Shown here piece after piece: positions 35,297-45,087 of a stretch of 64,000 bases of DNA; the first letter of the stretch is position 1, and the number at the start of each line of letters is the position of its first letter. A program made the position numbers and the translations under genes. The notes beneath the pieces were generated by a model. That model ran no database searches, was not told the origin of the DNA, and saw only the letters and a list, made by a program, of their open reading frames with translations. Origin of the DNA: Chlamydiota bacterium. Lineage in GTDB: Bacteria; Chlamydiota; Chlamydiia; Chlamydiales; Parachlamydiaceae. Location of the stretch: assembly GCA_013285965.1 (NCBI GenBank), contig JABDGQ010000001.1, positions 125,106-189,105 of the forward strand, in the 5' to 3' direction.

Positions 35297-36742
35297 ATGA
35301 ATCGCAAACCATTTTTATGTGGATTGACCTTATTTTTAAGTACTTTTGGAACAAGCTGTTATGCAATGGCAGAACCTGCACCGATACTATCTGCCAATAC
35401 ATCAGTCACAAATAATGTAGTACTAAAAGAAGACCTCAAAGCAGCTAAATGTAAAAGTCATGCTTCTAACAGGCATTCACAAAACGCCTGGCTGATCACA
35501 GGAAATAGAAATATAAATCCCAATATAAATTTTCTAGGTACAGTTGATGGAACTTCCATTAATATTTCGGCTAATGGAATTCCTAATAGCCTTCCTTATA
35601 TTGGAGTAACAGCATTAGGTCAAATAGAGGTATTCAATTCACGGCATGGAGTGTTTATTGGAGAGGGATCAGGAGCATCTAATCTCGGTGAGCATAATAC
35701 CTTTATTGGTTATCACTCAGGTTTTAACACTTCAATTGAACCCACCTTTAGGCAGCCTGGTGACAATACTGCGCTTGGTTATAATTCATTTTTTTCTAAC
35801 ACAATTGGCGAAGATAATACCGCCTTAGGAAGTTCAGCGTTGTTTAGTGCTGTTCAAGCCTCGCAAAATACTGCTGTAGGTTTCCAAGCCCTATTTGCAA
35901 GTGTTGATGGCGCCTTTAATACAGCTATTGGTGCTTCAGCACTTAATGCAGGCAACACCGGAAGTTTTAATACGGCCTTAGGATTCAGTGCGTTACACAA
36001 CAATGTTCAAAATTTTAATACAGCTGTTGGTTTTCAGTGCATGGGTGGTAATGCGACTGGTCAGCTTAATACGGCTTTGGGAAGCAATTCTCTTTTAAAT
36101 AATCTTTCAGGCAATATGAACACTGCAATTGGAATAAATGCCCTTGCTGGAAATAGTACAGGATCAAGAAATACGGCTTTGGGGGCTAATGCCGATGTAG
36201 CAATTTTTGCTGGAACGTTGACTAATGCCACTTCCATTGGTTATGGAGCTGTTTGCGATGCTAGCAATAAAGTGCGCATTGGGAATGCAGATGTAGAAGT
36301 CATTGAAGGAGAAGTCCCTTTTACAACCCCTTCAGATGGACGCTTTAAAATCAATGTACAAAACAATATTCCAGGGCTTGCTTTTATTATGAATCTTCGT
36401 CCAGTGACTTATCAAATTGATCCAGAGCAAATGGCCGTCTTGATGGGAATTTCGGAAGATAAAAAATCTAAGTATGAGGAAAACAAAAAAAGAGAAATCA
36501 TCCGATCAGGTTTCATTGCGCAAGAAGTAGAAGTAGCAGCGCAAAAAGTTGGCTATGATTTTGATGGTTTAAACATACCAAAAAGTGCCGATGAAGGTTA
36601 TTATGGATTAGCCTATTCTAGTTTCGTGGTCTCATTAGTTAAAGCCGTGCAAGAACAACAAGCGTTAATTATTGAGCTGCAACAAAATGTGAAGATGCTA
36701 ACTGCTATCATGCAAAAGCAACAAACCACAGCCCAAGAATAA
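35297..36742 (+). CDS. Secreted repeat protein with C-terminal intramolecular chaperone (peptidase S74) domain
   Basis: A 481-residue protein starting at ATG 35297 after AAGGAGAG. A signal peptide (about residues 1-25, CYAMA) precedes a head region of repeated NTALG..AL / NTAVGFQAL / NTAIGASAL motifs (about residues 140-310), like left-handed trimeric adhesin or tail-fibre heads. The last 140 residues form an S74 domain: TPSDGRFKINVQNN (putative autocleavage serine and lysine nearby), MNLRPVTYQID, SGFIAQEVE and YGLAYSSFVVSLVKAVQEQQ. Such chaperones drive trimer folding and then cut themselves off. A surface fibre of the envelope is likely; the binding target is unknown. Confidence 0.85.
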   Translation: MNRKPFLCGLTLFLSTFGTSCYAMAEPAPILSANTSVTNNVVLKEDLKAAKCKSHASNRHSQNAWLITGNRNINPNINFLGTVDGTSINISANGIPNSLPYIGVTALGQIEVFNSRHGVFIGEGSGASNLGEHNTFIGYHSGFNTSIEPTFRQPGDNTALGYNSFFSNTIGEDNTALGSSALFSAVQASQNTAVGFQALFASVDGAFNTAIGASALNAGNTGSFNTALGFSALHNNVQNFNTAVGFQCMGGNATGQLNTALGSNSLLNNLSGNMNTAIGINALAGNSTGSRNTALGANADVAIFAGTLTNATSIGYGAVCDASNKVRIGNADVEVIEGEVPFTTPSDGRFKINVQNNIPGLAFIMNLRPVTYQIDPEQMAVLMGISEDKKSKYEENKKREIIRSGFIAQEVEVAAQKVGYDFDGLNIPKSADEGYYGLAYSSFVVSLVKAVQEQQALIIELQQNVKMLTAIMQKQQTTAQE

Positions 36743-36845
36743 CATATTTAGGTTAATAAAGAATTTTAGGATGGGTATTGAATGAGCAAAAATATGTTAG
36801 GCGTCTAGAACAATAGTACGAATAGTATCGATTAAAAAAAATTAA

Positions 36846-37496
<651 letters not shown>

Positions 37497-37509
37497 GGAC
37501 ACTTCATTA

Positions 37510-37614
37510 GACTTCTTTCGAAACTAACTTTATTTGTTAAAATTGTCTTTTTTGGAATCAAGTTTACTCAAAAAATATCAATTTTTCTAAAAAAAACCAA
37601 TTTCGAAAGAAGTC
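37510..37614. mobile_element. Family-2 palindromic element (105 bp)
   Basis: GACTTCTTTCGAAA at the left and TTTCGAAAGAAGTC at the right, flanked by TA on both sides. It fills the gap between the convergent aquaporin gene and a secreted repeat protein gene, where its stem could end both transcripts. Confidence 0.88.
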
Positions 37615-37649
37615 TATTGTAAGAAGTATCTTTTTTATCTCTAACTCAC

Positions 37650-38354
37650 TCAACTCAAATTATCTCTAGATTCTCTATTCTTTAACTCTTGTTCGTGTAG
37701 CGCTTTGCGAATTCGTTCTACATTACTAAGAGCATTGGCAATTCTGCTTGTCTCAGCCAGCAATCGGCGCTCTTTTGGTCCAAATTTAACACCACATTCG
37801 ATAGCTTTAAGAAGTACCCCTGTAACATTATTGGAAGGATTAGCATGTGCCAATAATTTTATTAATAGGCTGAGGTGATTAGAATTAATCGGTGTATTGT
37901 ATTCAATCGCTCTCATTAAGATTTTGGCAGCACTGTCAGATGGATTGGCATGGTCTAAAATAATAATCAGAGAATTAAGATGATCGGCATTGATAGGCGT
38001 GCGATATTCTATAGCTTGAAGGATTACCTTTGTGACACTACTACGTGGATTGGCATGATCTAAAAGCGAAATCAATTTTGACATGTTTAAAGCATCAATA
38101 ATATAGCCCTCTTCAATTAGACTAGTTAGCTCTCTTGTGGCACTATCACAAGTATTAGCAAAATCCAAATTATCAATATTTTCCTGTATTAGATAGAAAA
38201 CTGCATCATCTTGTACCTCTACCAGAGACATCTGTAGATGATAATCTATGAACCCATCAGAAAATACTAAATTTTCAGTACCATCGGCACAACTCAGAGT
38301 AGAGAGCATCAACACAGCCAAACTATTTTTTATTTTATTAAAATTCACAACCAT
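37650..38354 (-). CDS. Exported helical-repeat protein of unknown function
   Basis: A 234-residue protein with a signal-like N-terminus (hydrophobic to about residue 22). Residues 85-195 hold three copies of a 34-36 residue repeat, LLDHANP.SS..K.ILQAIEYRTPINADHL. Each looks like a pair of helices, so the fold is probably a short solenoid. A charged C-terminal coiled-coil tail (RIRKALHEQELKNRESRD) follows. Solenoid repeats in exported chlamydial proteins often bind host proteins; that use here is inference. Confidence 0.7.
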   Translation of the reverse strand: MVVNFNKIKNSLAVLMLSTLSCADGTENLVFSDGFIDYHLQMSLVEVQDDAVFYLIQENIDNLDFANTCDSATRELTSLIEEGYIIDALNMSKLISLLDHANPRSSVTKVILQAIEYRTPINADHLNSLIIILDHANPSDSAAKILMRAIEYNTPINSNHLSLLIKLLAHANPSNNVTGVLLKAIECGVKFGPKERRLLAETSRIANALSNVERIRKALHEQELKNRESRDNLS

Positions 38355-38449
38355 TCCCCCTTTTTAAGATTAGACAGTCTATTAATCACAATAAGGATGC
38401 ATAAAACAGCATTTAATGAAATAGACGCTAAAAATTTTCTAATTAATTC

Positions 38450-38612
38450 AGCTTACACATAATTTGAACAAGTGATTTTTGACATAGCCTAGAGCTATAT
38501 ATAAGGAGACACATTATTTTAAGAGCATATTGGCAATAAGACCAGAAAAATTTGGGATTAAAGAGGCCAAAAAAGACAACTTTAACAAATAAATGTAGTT
38601 TCCAAAGAAGTC
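38450..38612. mobile_element. Hybrid of a half family-1 and a half family-2 element
   Basis: 38453-38514 is the left half of family 1 (CATAATTTGAACAAGTGATT through AAGGAGACACATT). It joins directly to the right part of family 2 (TTTTAAGAGCATATTGGC to AAGAAGTC, then TA at 38613). Neither has its other end, so it is a recombination or deletion product. Confidence 0.8.
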
Positions 38613-38776
38613 TATTAACGTTTATTTTAAAATTTGAGTAAATTCTGGTCTTTTTAACTTACAATCGGAGTTTTTTAATCAAGAAACACTTTTATACAAT
38701 CCTGCAGGAAGCAAACACCAAATATACTGCCAAAGTAGAGGATTTACCTTTAAATTATTTATTTGGATAAAAAAAT

Positions 38777-40219
38777 ATGAGCAAAATTTTAGTAACCGGC
38801 GCGACTGGATTTGTCGGCAAGCGCTTGATTTTAGCACTTTTAGCTGCTGGGCATCAGGTTTATGCCAATTGTCGCATAAAAGGATCTCCTATTTTTACAG
38901 AAGAAAAATCTCATCTCTTTTATGTGTGGGGTGATTTGCGCAACAGCGAAACATTCGCAACGGTACCTGAGGATATAGATGCCGCCTATTATCTAGTACA
39001 TTCCATGTCTGGTGTGGTTGCCAATTTGTCTAGTGCTGAGGAAGAGGTGGCTAATTCTTTTGTCAAAGGAATGGAACAAAAAAAGATTCGTCAACTTATC
39101 TATCTAGGTGGCATCATCAACGATGAACATGCTCTATCTCCCCATCTAGGCTCCAGACTGAAAGTAGAGAATATCCTCACGCATAGTGCCATTCCGACTA
39201 CTATTTTGCGTGCCAGCATCATAATTGGGGCTGGAAGCGCCTCATTTGAAATCATTCGCGATTTATGTGAAAAATTACCGATAATGATTGCCCCCAAATG
39301 GGTCAACTCACAATGTCAACCGATAGCCATTAGCGATGTGTTATTTTATTTAGAGCAGGTTTTACTGAAGGAAGAGTGTTATAATAAAATTTTCGATATC
39401 GGCGGACCTGAAGTCTTATCTTTCAAACAGTTGATGCAAAATTATTCTTCTTTTCGCGGACTTAAAACCAAAATCTTCGAAGTCCCCTTTTTAACCCCCC
39501 GTCTTTCAAGCTTTTGGCTCTTTTTTATTACTTCCGTACGCTTTTCTATTTGTTATTATCTTGTGGAGAGTATGAAAAGCAATACTGTTGTAAAATTGGG
39601 AAATATCATGGAGCTCTTTCCACATACTTGTCTTAATTATCAGCAATCCTTGCAAAGTGCTTTTGATAATATTTCAAACAACGGTGTTGAATCTACTTGG
39701 ATGGACTCTTGGGAAACAAACGAACTTAATCCTAACATCGAGGAATATCTTAAGATCGCTGAAAAAGGTGATAGTTTAAAAGACCAGCAACGCGTTCCAA
39801 TTACTGCTTCTAAAGAGATCGTGATTGATAGAATTTTTAGAATTGGTGGAAAAACTGGTTATTATGCCTTTGATTGGGCTTGGAACTTGCGCGGACTCCT
39901 TGATAAAATGGTGGGTGGTATTGGACTTAATCGTGGGCGAAGAGATACTTCTAATATTCAAGTGGGCGAATCGATCGATTTTTGGCGTGTATTAGTGGCC
40001 GACAAACAAAAAGGACATTTAGTCCTTTTTTCAAGTATGAAAGTACCTGGCAATGCTTGGTTAACTTTCCAATTAACAGAAGAGGAGGAAAAAATTTTTC
40101 TGGTGCAAACCGCTATTTTTCAACCACGCGGTCTGTGGGGTCGTTTATATTGGTGTTTACTTTTTCCAATTCATTTTTTTCTTTTCAAAAGCATGGCCAA
40201 AAATATTGCCAAAGCTTAA
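38777..40219 (+). CDS. NAD(P)-binding SDR-type protein with C-terminal DUF2867-like domain
   Basis: A 480-residue protein. The N-terminal Rossmann fold starts ILVTGATGFVGKRLILALLAAGHQV (about residues 4-28), with an atypical SDR core (YYLVHSMSG, IYLGGIIND, TTILRASIIIGAGSASFEII) to about residue 310. The C-terminal domain (about residues 340-480; DRIFRIGGKTGYYAFDWAWNLRG, GESIDFWRVL, MKVPGNAWLTFQL) resembles DUF2867. In free-living bacteria such proteins sit beside photolyase-related, SRPBCC and TspO genes, which all occur within the next 6 kb. The reaction is unknown. A family-1 element follows three bases after the stop codon. Confidence 0.82.
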   Translation: MSKILVTGATGFVGKRLILALLAAGHQVYANCRIKGSPIFTEEKSHLFYVWGDLRNSETFATVPEDIDAAYYLVHSMSGVVANLSSAEEEVANSFVKGMEQKKIRQLIYLGGIINDEHALSPHLGSRLKVENILTHSAIPTTILRASIIIGAGSASFEIIRDLCEKLPIMIAPKWVNSQCQPIAISDVLFYLEQVLLKEECYNKIFDIGGPEVLSFKQLMQNYSSFRGLKTKIFEVPFLTPRLSSFWLFFITSVRFSICYYLVESMKSNTVVKLGNIMELFPHTCLNYQQSLQSAFDNISNNGVESTWMDSWETNELNPNIEEYLKIAEKGDSLKDQQRVPITASKEIVIDRIFRIGGKTGYYAFDWAWNLRGLLDKMVGGIGLNRGRRDTSNIQVGESIDFWRVLVADKQKGHLVLFSSMKVPGNAWLTFQLTEEEEKIFLVQTAIFQPRGLWGRLYWCLLFPIHFFLFKSMAKNIAKA

Positions 40220-40222
40220 TTA

Positions 40223-40316
40223 CTCACTTTACGCATAATTTGAATGGTGCTTTTAGTACCAATCCAAAGCCTAGGCTATTTAAAAAATCGCTTATTAAAA
40301 TTATGCGTAAGGTAAA
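40223..40316. mobile_element. Family-1 element, shortened (94 bp)
   Basis: CTCACTTTACGCATAATTTGAA to TTATGCGTAAGGTAAA, flanked by TTAATTA on both sides (40216-40222 and 40317-40323). The inner part is deleted relative to the 165-bp form. It lies directly after the SDR gene. Confidence 0.9.
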
Positions 40317-40409
40317 TTAATTAAATATTTGAAGTAGAAAATAATAATTCAATTCTTTTACAATTATAATTCTAATTAAATAATTATCTAAATTATAGGA
40401 ATAATTCTT

Positions 40410-41525
40410 GTGAAAAATTTTATAGTAGCTATCATTTTTTGTGTGCAAATTTGTTTTGTTGATTGCACAGAAGATCATTATTTAATTAATATTGAAAATG
40501 CATTAAACGCCTCTAGCATTGATGGCTTTAAACCATTAGAAGAGGCTAGTCTGGTAGAAGAAATAAATGCACTTTTTCTAAAAATTTATCATAATGAGAA
40601 CAAATATCCCGATACTATCGCTTGTTTGACGGCTCAAGACTCCATTTTTTATGCTTATCAAGTGATCGCAAAAGAACTTTATATCCAGGTTTTTGGTGCA
40701 CCACGCGAAGATTTTGAATTTCTGCGCTTCCCTACTCAAAAACTTTTAACCACCAAGGAAGATTTTTTTAACCACTTCCCGTCCCTTATTATTCCTGAAA
40801 ATACCTCTGACGATCAATTAGATATCTCAAATGATAGTTTGTTAGCTTACTTTGATAAGCATGAAAAAGAAGAAGAGGCCGAATTTGTAAAAATTATAAA
40901 CGGAGAGGAAATTTGTGGTGGGTGCGAAGAGGCAAAAGAGGCTGAAATAAATTTTGAATTTCAAATATGCGATACGGCACCTGAAATTAGCCGAGAACTT
41001 ATTTCGGTAAATTTTAGTTTGGAAACATATCGACCATTAGATTCCGTTATGTTTGTCTTTCTCTCCGGTAAATCTGTGGCCCTGGTACATAATCAAGATG
41101 AATATAAACAAAAATTTATTAAAATTTTCTCTGAACTTTTTGAATACCTCTATATACCAAATGAAAAGCTTGTCGCATGCTTGGAGGAATTAATTGAAAA
41201 AGCGCCACGTTCTAAATTTGGTATCATTAACCAAATTTTCATTCCAAAAGATAGTGTAGAAAAATGTCTTTATCTCTCTTTTAGCGGTGGTTTTCTACAT
41301 TCAGTGTACGATGCAAACTTTGATAAAGTTTTATTGGCGTTTCAAAATAGTAGAACAGAAAATCCATTTAGAACTTTTAGAGATTTTCAAGCGCGTATTA
41401 TTGCCGGAGCACTTTTTGAAGATCCACAGGTCAAGATTTTACGCTATACGCTCTTTCCAAAGGAAATAGAACAAGAGTATGAGGCATTGGTGCGTGATTC
41501 CATCTTAAAACTCTTAACTAACTAA
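40410..41525 (+). CDS. Exported hypothetical protein
   Basis: A 371-residue protein from a GTG at 40410, preceded by ATAGGAATAA. The signal peptide MKNFIVAIIFCVQICFV precedes an acidic, mixed alpha-beta protein with a CGGCEEAKEAE segment near residue 170. No recognised domain, no repeats, no further membrane segment. Only the leader suggests a place of action, outside the cytoplasm. Confidence 0.65.
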   Translation: MKNFIVAIIFCVQICFVDCTEDHYLINIENALNASSIDGFKPLEEASLVEEINALFLKIYHNENKYPDTIACLTAQDSIFYAYQVIAKELYIQVFGAPREDFEFLRFPTQKLLTTKEDFFNHFPSLIIPENTSDDQLDISNDSLLAYFDKHEKEEEAEFVKIINGEEICGGCEEAKEAEINFEFQICDTAPEISRELISVNFSLETYRPLDSVMFVFLSGKSVALVHNQDEYKQKFIKIFSELFEYLYIPNEKLVACLEELIEKAPRSKFGIINQIFIPKDSVEKCLYLSFSGGFLHSVYDANFDKVLLAFQNSRTENPFRTFRDFQARIIAGALFEDPQVKILRYTLFPKEIEQEYEALVRDSILKLLTN

Positions 41526-41676
41526 TCTTACGAATTTGAATAAGTCTATTAATCTAATATACATTAGAGCCCACAGACTCGACTTCATGATCCTTTATTA
41601 GCTATCACTATGGTTATTGATAATGGTGAAAAATTGGTGGCCTTTTTAATGGATTTAATTTTCTCCACCTATTGGC

Positions 41677-42576
41677 TCACTCAAGACCTGCAAGTTCCCG
41701 CGATAATAAAGCAATCGCTGACCAGTCAAACTTCGCTCTATTCAGATTCATACTCACTATTAATTTTTCATGCAGTTCCGAAAGAAATGGCATTGGAACT
41801 TGTGCTTGATCTGAAAAATGTTCCAATAATCTTATATCTTTTAAACCTAGATGCAATTCAAAACCACCATCTGAGAAATTTCTTTTAGTTAGCATGGAGG
41901 AATAGGCATGCAATACGGGAGCATTAAAAAGGGAATTTCCAAATATATCTAGGGCAGCTTTTGAAGAAATGCCTTCTTTTTCAAGTACTGCCGCCGCTTC
42001 TGAAAATGCTTCAATAAAGCTCAAAATCATAAAATTGTTACACAATTTAAAAAGCGAGGCTTGGCATGGACGTTCCCCTAAATCGAAAATCTTGACACTC
42101 ATAGCTTGTAAAATGGGGGCAGCTTTTTCCTTGGCGCTAAGGTGGCCTGCTAAAAAGATCCACAAAGCACCCTCTTTTGCTCGCTCTGGCCTTCCAGTGA
42201 CAGGGGCTGCTAAAAAATGTACTCCTACCTCTTGATGCATTTTCTCCATCAAAGTACTTAAATCTGGAGACACAGTACTCATCGAAATATGTAGGGATGG
42301 TTTTTTAGATGCTTTTAAAATTCCAGAAGTTCCATTCACAATCTCATTTAACGCATCGTCATTTGAAATCATGCTTACTAAAACATCACAATGTTCTGCA
42401 AGCTCTAATGGTGAATTTGCCCTAGTAGCACCCTGTGTAAGAAGAGGCCTTGCTTTTTCTGCAGTACGATTAAAAACAATGATAGGGAAACCTGCTTTCA
42501 TAATATTTTGTGCCATTGGCAGCCCCATATTCCCAAGTCCAATAAATCCAACTCGCGTTTCCATCACTTTCTCCAT
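41677..42576 (-). CDS. NAD(P)-dependent beta-hydroxyacid dehydrogenase
   Basis: A 299-residue enzyme from ATG 42576, which follows AAGAGGAA; a longer start at 42636 lacks a ribosome binding site. The Rossmann motif is VGFIGLGNMGLPMAQNIMKAGF (about residue 8). The substrate motif FLAAPVTGRPERAKEGALWIFLAG (about residue 123) replaces the usual DAPVSGG. The catalytic-lysine region is FKLCNNFMILSFIEAFSEA (about residue 170), and KDIRLLEHFSDQAQVPMPF follows. This is the 3-hydroxyisobutyrate/tartronate-semialdehyde reductase family, glyoxylate-reductase-like. The exact substrate is unknown. Confidence 0.85.
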   Translation of the reverse strand: MEKVMETRVGFIGLGNMGLPMAQNIMKAGFPIIVFNRTAEKARPLLTQGATRANSPLELAEHCDVLVSMISNDDALNEIVNGTSGILKASKKPSLHISMSTVSPDLSTLMEKMHQEVGVHFLAAPVTGRPERAKEGALWIFLAGHLSAKEKAAPILQAMSVKIFDLGERPCQASLFKLCNNFMILSFIEAFSEAAAVLEKEGISSKAALDIFGNSLFNAPVLHAYSSMLTKRNFSDGGFELHLGLKDIRLLEHFSDQAQVPMPFLSELHEKLIVSMNLNRAKFDWSAIALLSRELAGLE

Positions 42577-42756
42577 AGTTCCTCTTAAGATTAATAACCT
42601 GTTTTTGGAAAGTTTTCGTCCTTTCATTTTAGTCAAAACGTCAAAAAAACTACAAACACAGGTTAATAGTTCTGCGGATTAATAGCTATTTTCGAGCAAC
42701 TCAATGATTTACACGTTTGCATGGCAAAAAGAGTTAAAAAGGTGCTAATCGTATAT

Positions 42757-42838
42757 GACAATATGGCCCGAAAAATTTGGGATTAAAGATGCCAAAAAAA
42801 GACAATTTTAACAAATAAATGTAGTTTCTAAAGAAGTC
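42757..42838. mobile_element. Family-2 element, right half
   Basis: From GGCCCGAAAAATTTGGGATT to AAAGAAGTC, flanked by TA at 42839. The left end is missing. It lies between the convergent ends of neighbouring transcripts, directly downstream of the photolyase-related gene. Confidence 0.8.
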
Positions 42839-42858
42839 TAATGTAATGCATCTAGCCA

Positions 42859-44331
42859 TTAATTTTCCCAATAATCTTTTAGCCAAAGCTCGGCGTACTT
42901 AATTTTGCCAGCGAATTTACTTTTGTTTTTATGAAATAATTGTATAAGAACTCTTGTCCGAACGTTTTGTGAAAAAAAATCTCTGTGTAGCTCTATAAAA
43001 CGCCAAAATAGACCATCCCAAATACCTGTCCATGCCCCTATTGGATAATTACTCATTTTTAAAATGTAATTAGAGCCGCAGATATAAGGTTTGGTCATAA
43101 TCATTCCACCATCAGCATATTGTGACATTCCATACACATTTGGGACCATTACCCAATCGTAAGCATCTACAAAATTAGCCATAAACCACTGATAAACTTC
43201 ATCTGGTGCACTTTGCGTTAACAATAAAAAATTGCCCAACACCATTAACCGCTCAATATGATTGCAATAACCAGTTTTAAGGACTTTTTTAACAATTGTA
43301 TCGATAGGTAGTATGCCTGTAGAACCTTCCCAAAAACGCCTTGGTATTTTCTTGTAGTGTTTAAATAAATTAGCTGTACGTTGCTGTATTCCTTTTAATA
43401 GATAAGAGGCTCTGACAAACTCTCGCCAACCAATTATTTGCCTTAAAAAACCCTCCAAAGAGTTGATGGCAATTGAGTTCTTCTCAGAATATATCAATGT
43501 CTCTTTTATAACCTGTTCTGGAGTCAAAAGACCAATATTAAGTAACGGCGAGAGCACGCTATGAAAAAGAGTTGAGCTGTTCACATCCATAGCATCTTGA
43601 TATGCGCCAAAATAGGCTAAACGCTCTTTTAAAAATAATCTCAGTGCTTTTTGCGCATCTTGATGTGTGCAGGGATATAAAAATGGCTCAGCTGAACCCC
43701 AATTTTTTGCAAATTGGCTATTTACATCAGCTGTTATTTGCTTAATGATTTGTTTTTTGTGGACAATGAAAACCCTAGGTATTGCCAGCCCTTTGGGGAT
43801 TTTTTTTCTATTTTCAGTATCAAAGCTATATTTACCTCCTACAGGTTTTGCTCCTTCCATCAATATGTTGAAGTGCTTTCTTTGCTGGGCGTAAAAGTGG
43901 GACATAGAAAAATGTTTTTTGTTAGCAAAAAAAGTTTTCAAATCCTCTTGCGCGCACAGAAAAGCAGGTGAGGCCCAAAAGTGTATTTTCCAACCATATT
44001 CCTTGGCTGCCTTCTCTAAATCCTGATTTAACCAATAATCGGCAAATTCAGCTATGTGAATATCTTTTATCCCTTTTTTAGCCAATAACACAAAACAATC
44101 TCCACGCTTGTGAAGATCGCAAGCTGAAATATAGATAACTTCTTTTTTTCTTTTTAAAAGGAGCTGTGCATAGCTATGCATAGCTGCTTTTAACAAAATC
44201 AATCGTTGTTTATGAAAAGACTGTATTTTGTAGAAAAGAAACTCTTCTACCAAGTAAACGGGACGATTAACTTTTATTGCTGGGTGATCTTGAAATAACT
44301 GATCAGGGAAAATAAGAGTAATTTCAGACAT
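42859..44331 (-). CDS. Deoxyribodipyrimidine photolyase-related protein (PhrB/COG3046 type)
   Basis: A 490-residue flavoprotein. The N-terminal antenna-like domain is ITLIFPDQLFQDHPAI..VYLVEE. The C-terminal FAD domain has GFLRQIIGWREFVRASYLL (about residue 288), GYCNHIERLMVLGNFLLL (about residue 358), DAYDWVMVPNVYGMSQYADGG and KPYICGSNYILKMSNY. These match the PhrB-like prokaryotic (6-4) photolyase/cryptochrome group. The paired cysteines that hold an iron-sulfur cluster in classical members are replaced by PIGAWTGIWDGLFW, so this is a cluster-free subtype. The SRPBCC fragment lies five bases upstream. Confidence 0.85.
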   Translation of the reverse strand: MSEITLIFPDQLFQDHPAIKVNRPVYLVEEFLFYKIQSFHKQRLILLKAAMHSYAQLLLKRKKEVIYISACDLHKRGDCFVLLAKKGIKDIHIAEFADYWLNQDLEKAAKEYGWKIHFWASPAFLCAQEDLKTFFANKKHFSMSHFYAQQRKHFNILMEGAKPVGGKYSFDTENRKKIPKGLAIPRVFIVHKKQIIKQITADVNSQFAKNWGSAEPFLYPCTHQDAQKALRLFLKERLAYFGAYQDAMDVNSSTLFHSVLSPLLNIGLLTPEQVIKETLIYSEKNSIAINSLEGFLRQIIGWREFVRASYLLKGIQQRTANLFKHYKKIPRRFWEGSTGILPIDTIVKKVLKTGYCNHIERLMVLGNFLLLTQSAPDEVYQWFMANFVDAYDWVMVPNVYGMSQYADGGMIMTKPYICGSNYILKMSNYPIGAWTGIWDGLFWRFIELHRDFFSQNVRTRVLIQLFHKNKSKFAGKIKYAELWLKDYWEN

Positions 44332-44336
44332 CGTTT

Positions 44337-44543
44337 TTATTTATACTGCCAAAGAGCTCTGTATGGCTTCACTTTATAAGTAATCCATTCTCCCACATAC
44401 ATTTTTTCTCGGCCCTGCCGATGCTTAATTTTGAAAGCCAAAGTGAGAGGTTTAATTTTTTCAAGGTTGACTGGCGCTGAAAAAAAATCCCGCGCCTCTT
44501 CCAAGCTAATAGGAAGTTCTTGTATATAATCTAACTTATACAT
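44337..44543 (-). pseudogene. SRPBCC-family ligand-binding protein, C-terminally truncated
   Basis: A 68-residue frame: LDYIQELPISLEEARDFFSAPVNLEKIKPLTLAFKI..EKMYVGEWITYKVKPYRALWQYK. This is the N-terminal half of SRPBCC (START-like) proteins of about 150 residues that partner photolyase-related genes. It stops just before the photolyase start, so about 80 residues are lost. It may be a pseudogene or a minimal form. Confidence 0.7.
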
Positions 44544-44622
44544 AACTCAACTTTGGTTACTTTCTCTTATTGTTAACACGAATTTAAAAGAACTGGAAGA
44601 AAAACAAACAAATAGGAAATTT

Positions 44623-45087
44623 GTGGAATTTTACAAAAAATTAGTTTTGTCTCTTTCATTGTGTGTGGGTGGTGGTTGGCTATGTGGCATTGTTACGCGT
44701 CAGGGAATAGCAGATTGGTATAGTCATTTGAATCAGCCACCTGGTACACCCCCTAATATAGTTTTCCCCATTGTATGGACAATTTTGTATACACTGATGG
44801 GAATAGCGTTGGCATTACTATGGTCTTCTAACTCATCAAATAAACAACTGTCTTTTGGCTTATTTGCATTGCAGCTAATTCTAAATTTCAACTGGTCGTG
44901 GATTTTTTTTGGTTTAAAGAACTCAGGATTAGCTCTTATTGATCTTATGTTGCTGTGGGTAGCAGTTTGTGGAACTATCTTTGCTCTTAAAAAACATACC
45001 GCCCTTGGTGCTTGGTTGCTACTACCATATTTAATTTGGACTACTTATGCTTTATATTTAAACTTATTTGTTTGGATTCTAAACTAA
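44623..45087 (+). CDS. TspO/MBR-family tryptophan-rich membrane sensor
   Basis: A 154-residue protein with five membrane helices. The TspO signature is WYSHLNQPPGTPPNIVFPIVWTILYTLMGIAL (about residues 31-62), and LILNFNWSWIFFGLKNSGLALID and WTTYALYLNLFVWILN follow. TspO proteins bind porphyrins and respond to light or oxidative stress. The start is a GTG behind AGGAAA. It is divergent from the SRPBCC fragment and photolyase-related gene, the neighbourhood seen in light-controlled clusters. Confidence 0.92.
   Translation: MEFYKKLVLSLSLCVGGGWLCGIVTRQGIADWYSHLNQPPGTPPNIVFPIVWTILYTLMGIALALLWSSNSSNKQLSFGLFALQLILNFNWSWIFFGLKNSGLALIDLMLLWVAVCGTIFALKKHTALGAWLLLPYLIWTTYALYLNLFVWILN

Noticed and set aside
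40221-40330. Plus-strand extension frame running through the 40223 element
   Set aside because: Out-of-frame reading of the SDR gene end plus palindrome; not a gene.
41610-41888. 92-codon plus-strand frame
   Set aside because: Mostly antisense to the conserved dehydrogenase gene; no family or ribosome binding site.
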